Source of the DNA: Lepidonotus clava
Lineage: Eukaryota; Annelida; Polychaeta; Phyllodocida; Polynoidae
Direction: 5' to 3'
Assembly: GCA_936440205.1 (NCBI GenBank)
Contig: OW387142.1
Span: forward strand, 15,218,736-15,282,735
DNA length: 64,000 nucleotides
In this document: positions 48,701 through 59,704 of the stretch, in pieces
How positions within the stretch are numbered: the stretch's first letter is position 1
Layout: every line of letters starts with the position of its first letter
Translations under genes and position numbers: made by a program
The notes under the pieces: generated by a model
The model's input: only the letters and a program-made list of their open reading frames with translations
The model's database searches: none
Told to the model about the DNA's origin: nothing

Positions 48701-51145
48701 GATTATTTGATACTTCTTGAAGTTGATGTCCAACTTTTTTTTAGGTTAAGAGGTATAGAATGTAACATCATTTTTACAATAGACATACATATTAACATAA
48801 TTACATAATTTGTTTTTACATCCTAAAATCAGGAACATCTTTAGACCTATGATCTAATTAACATTCAACACTATTTCGAAATTGGATAACATTTCATTTA
48901 TCTTACAGCATGGCGACAGTCTCTGATTCTTGCCAAGGCGACCTGTGAATGGTTGAGTTCATTTCAGAAACCAGTTCAAATATCCTCGGGTTTCCTCCCG
49001 TGGGTATTCCCACACCGGGGCGCCCTTCACTACTGGCCCTGAAGTCTGACCCCATGCTGCTGGCGTACACATGTTTGGCTTTGGTTTCATTTGGTAGGAT
49101 TTCCCTGATTTTATTTTCTGAAAAGAATCGTAATTGACATCATTATGAGTATTGATAATTGTAAAACAGAAATCGTCGGAGGAATTTCCCCACAGTCACC
49201 CAGTAAATGGAGATGTTACTGCATATATCATGACGTGCTAAAAACGATGGCGGAATAACAGGATGTAAGGGTTTTGTTTTGCTTTACTTATTTATTTTTG
49301 TTACTTTGACCAATTTTTACAATGTAAGTTCTTCCATAGTACAGTTACAATAATAACACAGCGTCCGAATCGTGCCGTGTTGTTCTCTTTACTTTCATTG
49401 ATTTATGCCGTTATGCACATTAAGCATAAAATGACCCATATTGTAATGATTTAATGTCATCCTGTATATATTTTTCACATTTGTAAGCGTAATAACTCTG
49501 AAAACCAAGGGAAACCTTGATGATTATTACTAATAAAAACCTTTAAAAAAAAGTTACTCAAAGTAGGCCTATGTACAGTCCCCTCTCAAACAACTTGAGG
49601 TGGTGTCCGCTAGGGACGATGGGGTACCGCGTACACATTTCGTACGCGGTCTAGTATTAATTGAATATTCGCGGTTTGACTGTTTCTATCAATCTATCAA
49701 ATAGGAATGTGCAAAAATGTGTATAACGCGACACTTAATGCGTTTACTGATATTAGAAGGGTCTCTGGGTGGTTTAAGGTACAGGGCTGTATCAACGTCG
49801 TGGGACCGTGACGACCAGGGATTTATCATAATCCCTGACAAAGACCATCGAATATTATTGAACGATCAAACGTTTGCCCATAGAATTAAGATCCCTCTAC
49901 AACATTGTCCATATTTTGTGCTTGCCTTGTTTGCCTCACCCATAAGAGGCTTATCTCAAAGGGAACGAAAGTCATATTCTAGGATCATGATAGAGCGAAC
50001 CAAAATAGTACCCTCCTACCATCCCATTTCCCAAACATTGTAGCGGGGTCTATTTACAAAATTTTGTTTACAGAGTGGATAGACGCACCAAATATGGTAT
50101 GAGGCACCTCTGAGACATAACTATGAAATGTTGAAGGGGAGCCATCTTGCGCGTGCATGGGATCCGCACAGGCAGGCCTTCTTGTCTGCGCGGACCCCGA
50201 CCCTGTGCCGCGAATTAAGACAAGATGCGTTACATACGCGGAAGTTAACTTGAAGTAGCATAGATAATGTTCCTTGCCTAAGCATGTAACTTGTCATGTA
50301 TAAGTGGGTATTATCTTGATATTTTTTTAACGGCTAGATTATTAATGATTCGCAACACAATGATTGTTTGCACTCTATGCTACATGCATGGCAACTCCGC
50401 TCCTTTGTATCTTAACGTGTACATGCATAGGAGCGGTGTTTCTGGACACGCATGTCAGAAACACTATTGCAATCGTTAACCCAAACTAATATTGGAATCG
50501 TATAACCACAGCATATTAAACTGAAATGACGAGAGGGATCCGCCACTGGGAGAAGCTGTACATGTAGGGTAGGTATAGGTACTCAACACCCGTGTATATA
50601 TACAGTGACGACTACATACGCGACCTCACGCCCTCCTATTCAAGTTATTACTCAAGAACAACTGCATACGCGGACATTCGAGTTAATGTCCGTTTATGCA
50701 CGGATTTTCAAAACGCGACTTCAAAATATATGAGGTTTTTGATATAAATACCATTTCTATGTGTTACATGCTATGCTGACTCTATATATATATATATTTA
50801 AAAAAAACACTCGTATGAAGAAATTTGATGATAAAGGATGATGGTGATCCTAGATAATGGATATCATGAATTGCATCCTTTCAATCATTATAAATCATCC
50901 ATGAAGTGGGATAAAAGCAGTTAAACCCCATAACCATAATATATTCCTCATCCACAATGTCAGAACTTCTAACAGCATAACAGAAACCTAAAATCTATAC
51001 ACCTACCTAAGCGGTCGGGTTTATGCACTGGACAGATGACCGCTGGCTGGTGGTTGGGACCCTGGAGTTTTCCCACCAAGTGACCAGTGAGTACCACCAC
51101 ACACAGGAGGACCATCAGCGTCTGCCACTTGGGTCGGCGCCACAT
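36734..51145 (-). CDS. GALNT: Polypeptide N-acetylgalactosaminyltransferase, complete (12 coding exons)
   Basis: Minus-strand exons: 51007-51145, 48907-49117, 48315-48490, 44917-45091, 41787-41866, 41321-41453, 40816-40933, 39144-39329, 38655-38786, 38035-38124, 37265-37414, 36734-36991; all phases agree, giving 615 residues. Residues 9-24 form a type II signal anchor (Golgi). The GT-A catalytic domain has PDVSVIISFHN, ILIDDNT, the metal-binding DSH motif (VVVVMDSHVEP), WNYRHGAS, GAFDEGMERWGGEN and PCSHVAHLEK. A ricin-type lectin domain follows (about 451-615) with GLCFD, GLCLQAD and QYWRF elements. The enzyme adds GalNAc to Ser/Thr of mucin-type proteins. It is divergent: the Cys after DSH is Val, the usual VWQCGG is VWLFGG, and the lectin Cys/QXW pattern is incomplete, so activity is likely but not certain. 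Introns host a LINE, a retrocopy, a foldback and a minisatellite. Confidence 0.95.
37679..37819. mobile_element. Inverted-repeat transposon family C, copy 2 (Harbinger-like)
   Basis: Ends GGAACCTTTCATTAAGTATG and an inverted partner ending AAATGAAAGGCCCC, with GTACGCA inside both arms; flanking TTT on each side. A G-rich interior block (GGGGTGGGGGG type) is shared with copy 1. It lies in a GALNT intron. Confidence 0.65.
38180..38261. other. GC-rich nested hairpin
   Basis: GGGGGCGTCCGAGGGTGGCTG pairs with a near-complement ending at 38260, and ACCCATAGGGG inside pairs with TCCCCATGGGT. About 32 bp of stem form a small cruciform-capable structure in the GALNT intron between exons 9 and 10. Confidence 0.55.
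39318..40078. repeat. 51-bp minisatellite made of the GALNT exon-8 splice acceptor
   Basis: About 15 copies of a 51-bp unit without length change. On the minus strand each unit contains a pyrimidine-containing acceptor ending CTGACCCAG and then GTCTGGCTGTT, the first bases of exon 8. The authentic border is 39329/39330; copies of the border recur at 39380 and every 51 bp to 40043. The exon-8 reading frame is open through the entire array, which creates a spurious 347-codon frame. Confidence 0.95.
42157..44584 (+). mobile_element. 5'-truncated LINE retrotransposon
   Basis: Element 42164-44577 is flanked by TGTATCC on both sides. It begins inside the reverse transcriptase (42164-43604; motifs CFVDFTKAFD, GVLQGGMISP, YADDLVL) after two small tandem duplications of GGTATTGATGGCATATCAGG. 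The frame shifts near 43560-43600 and continues to 44026, interrupted by an in-frame TGA at 43793-43795. The C-terminal part has AHSLAIETGR and a zinc-knuckle-like segment ending HFLLKCPLYKELR, typical of jockey/CR1/I-group LINEs. The 3' end has AATAAA and an (ACT)n tail. There is no complete ORF1 or endonuclease. It lies in the GALNT intron between exons 4 and 5, in the opposite orientation to the gene. Confidence 0.88.
45188..45290. repeat. Repeat shared with 56489-56580
   Basis: AGAAGGTAGA...TACCCCTA...GAGGCAG...TTAATGTGC...GGTCC...CAGG recur in order in both places. Probably part of a dispersed SINE-like or foldback family. Confidence 0.4.
45332..46315. mobile_element. 984-bp foldback transposon with long inverted ends
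   Basis: The ends are inverted repeats of about 110 bp beginning TAGTGGGGTCTGTTAA and containing GTTACGCGGCGGATAAAAGC and GAGGCACCTCTGAGGCATAA. The interior contains a direct duplication: a block with AGCTGAGATATAAGA and AAAGTCGGCCATATTGG occurs near 45620-45670 and again near 46115-46160. There is no coding sequence. It lies in GALNT intron 3, and a related single arm lies at 50041-50150. Confidence 0.8.
46325..47030. repeat. tRNA-related SINE-like foldback
   Basis: The left part, on the minus strand, has a box-B-like GGTTCGATCCCGGGCTGG. The right part, on the minus strand, starts GGGATGGTGGAGTGGCCGGC, box-A-like. The arms share CATATTTTCGTAACTAAT / ATTTACGAAGATAT with 6285-6520. It lies directly beside the foldback element at 45332-46315. 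Confidence 0.5.
47181..47551 (+). pseudogene. Processed retrocopy fragment (3' UTR-like) with poly(A) and target duplication
   Basis: A 350-bp non-coding insert (47191-47541) ends in AATAAAAGG, then a run of 16 A. It is flanked by the 10-bp direct repeat TGTGACTGTG (47181-47190 and 47542-47551). These are the marks of LINE-mediated copying of an mRNA, here only its 3' part. The parent gene is not recognised. It lies in GALNT intron 3. Confidence 0.75.
48160..48297. mobile_element. hAT-like small transposon, copy 1
   Basis: Ends CAGGGGCGG and an inverted partner ending TCTGCCACTG; interior AAAATAGGGGAGTGCTCCCTCCCC. Similar to 60794-60960. It lies in GALNT intron 3, just downstream of the exon-3 donor. 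Confidence 0.6.
50041..50150. repeat. Single arm of the 984-bp foldback family
   Basis: TAGCGGGGTCTATTTACA...GAGGCACCTCTGAGACATAAC...GGGGAGCCATCTTG matches the left end of the element at 45332 with divergence. No partner arm was seen nearby. Confidence 0.6.
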
Positions 51146-52444
51146 GGTGATAATACTCCAACGTTATAGGGTATAGTCACAGCCTTAAAGTATGGGAAGA
51201 TCCAGATGACGCAGAACCGTACTCCAGGCTTTTATGTTGGAGACATTATTACAAACAGTCCTCCAGTAGGCCGGCCCTCCTCCACGGCGCCACATGTGGT
51301 CCTGTGTTCGAGATCCAGTCCACCCCGCGTTGGCTCCGAGGTGTCACTGGTGGAATTCTCAACACGGTCGTCCTACAAGGCCGCTTTTTTGACCATTTTT
51401 TCGCACAGCCGTCTGTGGCTCTGTAATGTATGGTCCGCTATGCTGAAACTATCATTTTAGGTCATGGCTTGTGAGTTTCTGACGTGTATGATCCTGTAGC
51501 ATTTGACCTGTTGATATTGAATTCCGTCAACAATGTTTAAAAGTGACACAGGCCATCATAACAGAATAAGGATATTATCCTGACCGCATGGGGTCTATGC
51601 AAGGGAAGGGTTTATTATGAACGCTGGGCGACACTATCTGTTTTTTTGCTTTGTTGGCACTTTGCCAGGTAGTCTCTTAGTGGTAGGAATCCTGTGTTGA
51701 ATGGTGATCCCTGGAAATAGAAATAGGAAAACAATTTTATATCACTTGCACAAGTAGCATCTCTAAAGAGCTATTCATTACCATTACATAAGTAGACACT
51801 ATATCACATGAACATAGAACGTTTACAAAAGGAAGAATGGCCAGAGGAAAATTGGATTTGGGAAACTATGTATAGTGCTCCAAAATATGTTACCCTGTTT
51901 CCCCAATAAAACAATATCCAATACACCCTATCCCTACATACTATCACCTCGCATTCTATCACCCGCCAAGAAAAACAACCATCACTTTTGTTGTATCATC
52001 ACCCATAACTGGCAACTTTATGATAGAGTAACCTTGTCATGAACCGCTATAGACATTGATGGAGTGGCTAATATCTTATGCAGAAAAAATACAGTAAGTA
52101 GACCTACTAACCCATTCATGAATTCGTATTTTTATATGATATCATAAAAGTACAATGTCACATAAAAGTAAGAATTCATGAATGATAATATTACTATCAT
52201 GAACACTTTGAAACCTAATCTGTCTGGTAGGTCGTCTGGCAAGCTGGACGTCTGAGTTGCAGTGATTATTCATACATATTGCTCCCGTTGGGTCTATCCC
52301 TGTTACCAACGAGCTGTACCAGTATCCTACATGGGCATCCGTCGTCTACTGTCTGGTGAAGAGACACAGACAAAGTGTGACAGGACATAAAGTGACAGGA
52401 CAAAGGTCTTCCCGGCTGAGTGGTATGAAGGCAGAGACCTTGTA

Positions 52445-52717
52445 TGTATATATAGGATATATCGAGACTGGAAAGCCAGGGCAAAACCTGTTATGCACTA
52501 CAGGCCTGCCACCTGGGCTCTGGTAGGACTGGATTTGGATAGACCATTTTGTCTATGGTTAAAATGGTCTCTGTGATATACCAGCTGTTCCAAAAATACA
52601 CTGCCAATGGTCAGCCCATGGTCATGGTTGACTGGATTGGTTCCAACCGACCACCAGGGGAATTGGCACGTAAGGACATAGAGGAGCTTTCCAGTCGCGA
52701 TATATCCTATATACATG
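52445..52717. mobile_element. Foldback element with about 32-bp inverted ends
   Basis: GTATATATAGGATATATCGAG at the left is matched by the inverted sequence ending at 52717, and both arms include GACTGGAAAGC or its complement. The interior is 209 bp. It may be a miniature transposon; no target duplication was identified. Confidence 0.6.
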
Positions 52718-52828
52718 ATGAAGGTCCGGTCACACTAAACAACACAAATCAGGAATGATCCAAGGTGGTTGTGTTTGGGTGGTGGTAGAGGGGAGGGGTA
52801 AATGCCCTACCCCTTGCCCAAAGTCCTT

Positions 52829-53014
52829 TACATACTATGGCGATTTGGACCTCGCCGATTATGATTTTGAGAGATTGCCCATCAGTATGCAGTATTAAAA
52901 CGTTTGATCTGAATCGGCACAGAAATCGTCCAATTTATTAGTTGTAATCGGCCGATTTTAGCACCGATCAGTTAGCTAACTTGGTATAAATCGCCTCGTG
53001 GGTATAGGGCTTAA
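52829..53014. mobile_element. TTAA-type small transposon, diverged copy
   Basis: The right end reads AAATCGCCTCGTGGGTATAGGGC then TTAA, matching the ends of the complete copy at 61061-61290; the left half keeps GGCGATTTGGACCTCG. The left terminus is degraded. Confidence 0.55.
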
Positions 53015-56000
53015 TACCTTCACTTCACCGAATTTTATAATCTTAATCAAGCTCACATTTATGCCTCTGGTCAGTTGGCTGATTATTTGGGGGGGGGGGG
53101 GGAGGGGGGGGAATAGAGCTTTTTAAACATCAGTGTTATTTGCTGTGCTGTACGGACCAAATAATTGGGAGAGAAAGGCCGCTTGGGTTCAATATTTTCA
53201 AATTGTGATAATGAGGCTTTAGGCAATTGAAATGAGGAACGTCAACACTCGGACTCCTGCCCCAATGATCATAAGCCATACACCAAATCCCGTTCTTGTA
53301 CATTAACTCATGGCAAGAACATCAAACCTGGCATGTCCCCAGGTCTACCTATTGGTGCCAATAAAGAACGTTATTGTTCAGTAACATTAACCGCCCACAT
53401 ACATATACACATGCAGTCACGAAACCTCTGTTTATATTGGGCGCCCGATACAACAGCACTATAAGTGCCAGTTTGAAAATATACATGTTCTTATATATGC
53501 TAATTATGCATAGTAAAAAATACAGTGTTTTACTGCTGCATATCAAATAAGCATCAAGAATTCTATAGCCTGCACATCCATCTCCACAATGCACCAAAAA
53601 ATGACACTTCATCTTTTCATTTAACATTGTAAATTGTATTCGCAATTTATATTTACATGCACATGTATGTTGTATTTTACATTGCTGTAGAACATGTCAT
53701 GAATCACCAGAATGCGATGATTACTGTTGTGTAATCTGACCGTACCTCATGGGACAATAGGCCTGCATGGAACAGCTGCCGCAATAGGGAGATTTCCCAA
53801 GACAACCATCTATTGAATAACAATTATACGGAGTACTCTGTGCACTGAGAACAATAATGCACCTATCTATATTTACCTATATACCTTACCTAACACCGTA
53901 TAGGCCTATACCTATCTGCTATTCATGGTATGCTCACCATCTTACCTTTCAATCGCGTTCTACCAGACCCTATTCACAAAATTACATGTTTTCAATTATA
54001 TCCTGATGTGTGTAATCAATTTATGCCAATTGAGCAAGAACGAAATATCATTTTCACAACATGCATATTTTACCATAACTTGGTCAAAGACAGTGATGTT
54101 TGATAGATCTATTTCTCTAGTTTTTTGTTTAGATGTCACATATCTGTGTTATATCATTCAGGTGAAACTTTGAATCCAAACATTTAAAAAGAGGGAAGGG
54201 GCGAACTCTTATGTAGAAATTTTCTGTGCGGATTTCTCATTGAAAATATAACTTTTGGATAAAAGGAGGGAGTTACTTCCCCTCTCCTAAGTCCTCCCTT
54301 AATGTGATCTAGGTAATGACAGTGAAGACAATTTACACATTCCATTTGTTACTAAATTGTTCAAGACGATAGATGAATACAGCTCCCCTCTTTTGAAGCT
54401 ATAGGCCTATTCATAAGAAAATCAAAGGGAATTGCGCCCACTCTCATAAATTTGACCTGTATAAAAGGGGCGGCCTGAGCGAGGGACCTGGCTCGGGGAT
54501 GAGGGGAGTTTTTAACCATCAAATCCATACTTTAAATAAATGCTGATCTACTCAATAAACAATCAAAAACGTATACACACTTCCTGCACTAGATCTAGAG
54601 GCCTACATGTAGTGGGAAGATGTCGTGTTCATACATTCCCCGTCTTCCCAGCTTAGGTCTGTGTGTCAATCCCAAGTTGTCGACCCCCTGCTCTCTATTT
54701 GCTTGCCCCAAAATGACTAAACGTGGTCCACACAGTTTCTGGGCTGGTCGTGGCAGTGGTGGTGTCGGGGAGGGTTGTGTGGGGCCTGGTCTTTTTGGAG
54801 AAGCATACCTTACGTACCGGTTTTGGCATGGACATGTACCTGTTACTAGATTTTATTCTGAGTACAGGTGTGACATGACATCTTCATGCATTGTTTTGTA
54901 AACGACTGGTTGTGTATTGCTATTCTTTGGATAATGCCATAACACTTTTCCTTGGTTATAACTAATACATTCCGTGCATAACATGCTTGACAATATTACA
55001 TACAAATTACCTTAGGCCTATATTGGTGTTCCTTAACTGTAATTCCAGGTTGTCTGCAAGAGTATAAAAGCCAGAATACTACATACAGCCTGGCAAATAC
55101 CACTTGATATTATTTTGCTCAAAATAAACACACTTGTATGAACAGTCCCAAATTAATAGTTTACTCCTATCAATTTAACTTCACCCTTTTTATCAGCTTT
55201 CGATAATTGAACTTCACTCTTTGTATCAGTACGAGTCTGGAATGCAGCTCGATCCATGCACTCATCTGCATAAAATGAGATGATATGATACTACACTCAC
55301 AACACACACATGGATCCATAGATACCATCTCTGTTGCTCCTGAAACTGAACTAGACGCACACTGATAAAAAAAACACACGCCTTGTTAACCCGGTGACTA
55401 ACTTAACACACAGCATACCTGCCTGCCCCAGTCACTCCTCACAAAATCCGTTCCTCCCTACTTCTCCATGGTACTCCAGGTGTAACAGCTGACTGTCCCA
55501 GCTCCCCAGATTCAGGTGGTATCAACTCAAACACACTCAGTCCGTTCTAGTTCTGATCACGTCCCAACTGATCGATTCGCCCGCCCGGAGGTACGCCGGG
55601 CTCCTTGTGGACTGTGGGGCGGAACGTGCTTGGTCAGTTGCCTCGGCAACCAGGGCCGTTCTCATCGATTTCTCACTAGCCTACTCACTGCCAGACCTGG
55701 GAAGCCCAGACTGGAAGAATGCCAATAAGGTGTGATACTTATTTTAACGTGTTATTTCTGTAGGTAGTGAACTCGGTTTGGCGTGCAATCGTCATGACTG
55801 GCTCCTCTATTATGATGTTGGTCCAATACACATGCACTAGGGGGAATACACATGCATTTAGGGGGTATAATAAGTGGTTTTGCTTTAAGTTTTTGTTGTT
55901 GTAGCTCTCAGTTTATGCATCATTCAGTGAGCAATGGAAAAAGTTTAACAGCGAAATCTACCATTTTACCCCAATATTTCGCCGGCTAGCTGCATTGTTA

Positions 56001-56394
56001 TCAAATCAAAGAACTCATTGCCATGAATTCAAAGTACGTGACTATTTCTAACATTAAAAATAGATAAGTGAGTCCATGTGGTAAAGGCCTGTGGTATTTC
56101 CACAGCTATATCTGGGTGCACAATACCTTCTACTTCTAGGTTTCACACATATTTAGGCCTATAAGCAAATGAACCGAATGCAGGATTCAGAAAACACAGA
56201 GGGTGGGAGTGAGGGTGAAATGCCATAATAATGATACAACACACATACATACGCTTCATCTTCTCCTATGTCCATCCATTAAGACATGACCAAAAGCGAT
56301 TGGGGGGGGGGGTGTATTGGGGATCAGGACCGCCTGGACCGTACCCTCCCTCCCCCCCCCCCCTAACTGTTTCTGCCCCTCAGTTCTGGTTGGT

Positions 56395-56690
56395 TGATTA
56401 TTGGTGTTTAACGCCGTGTCAACAGCTATGGTTATATCACAGGGAGAACAAGGTTTTTTTTGATGATCGTATCTATGAAATAATCATATGTATGAGAAGG
56501 TAGAACCGTACCCCTACACTTTTACCGAGGCAGGTATTCTTTAATGTGCAGGGTCCAATAGGCAGGGCCCTACACACAACCCTTAGCTTAGTTCTGTGTG
56601 GATCAAGTCCTGAGGGGACAGTTTGCATAAAACTATAAATAGCAACACCTGCCGGTACGGCCACCCTATACCTGGACAAATACACCACCA
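56395..56690. repeat. Dispersed repeat with GGTGTTTAACGCCGTGTCAA
   Basis: This motif and the following AACAGCTATGGTTATA resemble a repeat family that is very frequent in mollusc genomes. The right part (56489-56580) is shared with 45188-45290. Confidence 0.45.
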
Positions 56691-57079
56691 ACAGGTAGCC
56701 AAGTCACAGCAGGTCAGCCAGAAGGTTTATGACCCCATTATTGTTCACAGGTAATTGTGAACAGTAATTGGCCTAAATTCTACACGTAGCCCAACCATGT
56801 CTTCGTCTTCCAAACCTACCCATACATTGCTCAGGTGCTCATACAGTAAAAGATTAAACGAAAGGAGAGGCATGGTGGAGCCAAATGATATAATAATGTT
56901 TTTCTCACCTGTTCTGTAGTGTCCCTAGTTGTAGTAAATCCAAATAGAAGCTTAGACGGGTGTTAAATTGTCGTCTGCTCGCAGTAATCCGACTTATTGG
57001 CGCCTTTCAGCAGCAGACGACATTTTCCACGTCCTGCTGCGCCGTGTGCGTGCACCGTCCTGTTTCAGGGTAGGCAAAA

Positions 57080-57262
57080 CAGGCCAAGGCCTACTTACCC
57101 AGTCAACCTTCCCCACCTGACCCCTTTGGCCTCTCGGCCTTTCGTCTGGGAGATTTCTAATGACTATTTATAATCTCCCGGCCCTGGACTGACCACCATG
57201 GGCTAAAAGGAGGGCATGGACAAAGGCAATGTGTATGTTGCTTAGCTGGACGTTAAACATGC
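57080..57262 (+). repeat. SINE-like repeat
   Basis: Ends in TTAGCTGGACGTTAAACATG, related to the 3' end of the repeat in CHM intron 7. The body has GGCCTCTCGGCCTTTCG and GGGCATGGACAAAGGC. Confidence 0.4.
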
Positions 57263-59704
57263 TTATAAAGCTCCCACAAGAAACGCATGACATACTGTAG
57301 TTGTGGCTCATTCTTAAAAAGGATTCAATATACAAACAAAAAAGTGTAATGTACTTCTTTTAGAGGTTGGCAGCTTTTTGTTCGCAGTACTGCCGCCCAC
57401 TTACATGAGACCAGCCAGCGATGACGTGTTTCTGCGTGTCATGGAGGAATATTACTGATCCTTTTTGGAGGTGGGGTGAACGGGGTGTAGATCCAGGGTT
57501 GTGATCCGGGGAAAAGACTGGGAGTGGGATTATTCAATAGAGGTCCGATTTAGTGAATGCAAAATCTGTAGTGTATGAGTAATCAGGGTAACAACACACA
57601 GGATAACGATTTCTTAACTGTATTTTAAGAACTTTATATTTAGATACGTGGCATATCAAATTCCTAGCATATTTCTGTTAAACTGCCACCGATTAAACTG
57701 ATTAATGCATGGGTTCCATGTCATACACATCTGGCATATGCGCGTCCCTCCAGTGATTGTTCACGCTCTAAATCCCATGATAATAATTTTATTTACTTCT
57801 AGTACCAACTTTATTGGCGTGACTATACCAAGCATGACGGAAACCCTGTAAGTGCGTACACCCTGTTCTCAAAATAATTATAGTAAAATTATATTTGAAA
57901 TTTTGGCAAAATGTGCATTTGAAAGGGTGTGTATTTAACATATGAAATCCGGGCAACAGCAATTATAGGCCTACTCTCATATACTACTAAGAGTACGGAA
58001 AATGTAATTGTCAATTTTTATTAAGGGGGCTGAACAATTCTAGATAAGGGAATATGCAGAATACAAGATTATAAAAACATTTGAGAAGCGAATCGGGAGA
58101 GGGGATAAACTGGCCTAGGTAGTCAGTTTGTTTTTGTCCATCGGAAAACTATAATCTCTTGATAATATGACATTGTAATCAGCCATGTGCTATAGTTGTA
58201 TTGCTGCATGGTCCCAGGCGGTTTGGTACAATTTGAAATCAAATATTCTTTTGTCTTATTGATAGAATTTATTTTGTATTTATTCACAAATAGAAAATAG
58301 TTAAATCGTCCAATCCAGAGTCAAGCACAAGACAAATCTTGGTCATAATTGCTTATGTAAAAATATAACAATATATAATTATGTGTTGCATGTATGTGTC
58401 TGTCTGCGAGTGTGTGTGTATATAGTATATATGACATGTACATGTACATGTCTATATGGAGATATTATCTCTATTCAGAGGTTCATTTTGAAACTTCGAA
58501 AACAATATTGTGTTACAAATGCGCCGTAGGCTAACTTTTCCAATGTTTTTTCTGTGTGAAACTCCCATGATAACCTTTTTTGCGGTGATTGACCCTGGCA
58601 ATCACGTTGGCAAATTCCTGCTGCACATGCACGGCGTTCCATTTGCCAGATGAGTGATCGGGGAAAAACAAGGATATTTATTGAGAGCGACCACGCAAAG
58701 AGGGAATCTGTAACGGACAACAGTACAGAGGCGTAATTAAGCTTAAAGCTTATTTTATGGCCAATACTTAGTCTTGGGCAGGTTAGAGGTGTTAAGTCCA
58801 TGATTAGATTAGCAGATTAGCATGCGGCCTCTAACAGTTGAACCGATGCCACATTAACTGAACCATTACCATTTTATGATTATGAGATCATACCCGATGA
58901 AAGAGGAATCTAAAGGTAATGTAGGGGTCCATTTAAGATAATAGATATCTAAAATCTGGAAGGCCTATGGCCATTGGTTGAACCATGACGATCACAATAA
59001 TGATATTTTACAGTTGTGGGCTTCTCTTTTAAATGTGGGTCAATACTATCCATAATATTTATTATTATAAATCATATTTAGCACTTTCTGGTAGAATATG
59101 ACTTAGCCCGAATAGATATGATATTAGGTTGATCGAATTCCCATTTAACTAGTAAACGAATCAAAATCTTCCATAACCAGATAAAGAAACGGCTCTCTTC
59201 TTGTGTATTCATGTATAGGCCTAGTTTTTATAGCTACTCAAACTTTTGTTGCATGTGGTTATAATAATGTGAAGTTTGTTCATCTCAAAACGATGTTAAG
59301 ACTACAAGAACGATTTCTAGTCCCTTTTATTTTGTCAATGCGATTAGCCTTTCAACAAAATTGTTATAAATTAATTTTCTACATACTGCTTTTACCATTA
59401 ACTTATATTATGATAAAAACTACTTTATAGCAGATACTGCTAAGCCTATGCATTTGGAAATGTAGTATGAAATCGTTCAGACAAATAAGGTATGAGTCGC
59501 ACAGTGTTTCTGTTCAGCCTATGCATTTTGTGAATCATTGTGTATGACAAATTATGCACGCCAACCATGCTTTCATGTCCCATTGTAGGAACTCCAGTTC
59601 ACAGTTCCCAGACTCATTGATAAAATCTGTGGAACCTGGAAAAAGTAGACACTTCCTTGCAGAGTCCACATCCAATGTCATTTTTAAGCACTCCCCCTCT
59701 CCTT

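Larger units (their letters stand above)
51146..59704. other. Region upstream of GALNT; no supported coding exon
   Basis: No phase-consistent exon chain was found on either strand. Contents: a foldback (52445-52717), a TTAA-type transposon remnant (to 53010), a poly-G run (53091-53110), a GC-rich stretch at 55500-55730 that could be a promoter or 5' UTR of GALNT on the minus strand, and SINE-like pieces (56395-56690, 57080-57262). Confidence 0.5.

Noticed and set aside
54620-54901. 93-codon plus-strand frame
   Set aside because: No splice context, no recognisable domain and no hydrophobic or compositional signal of coding.
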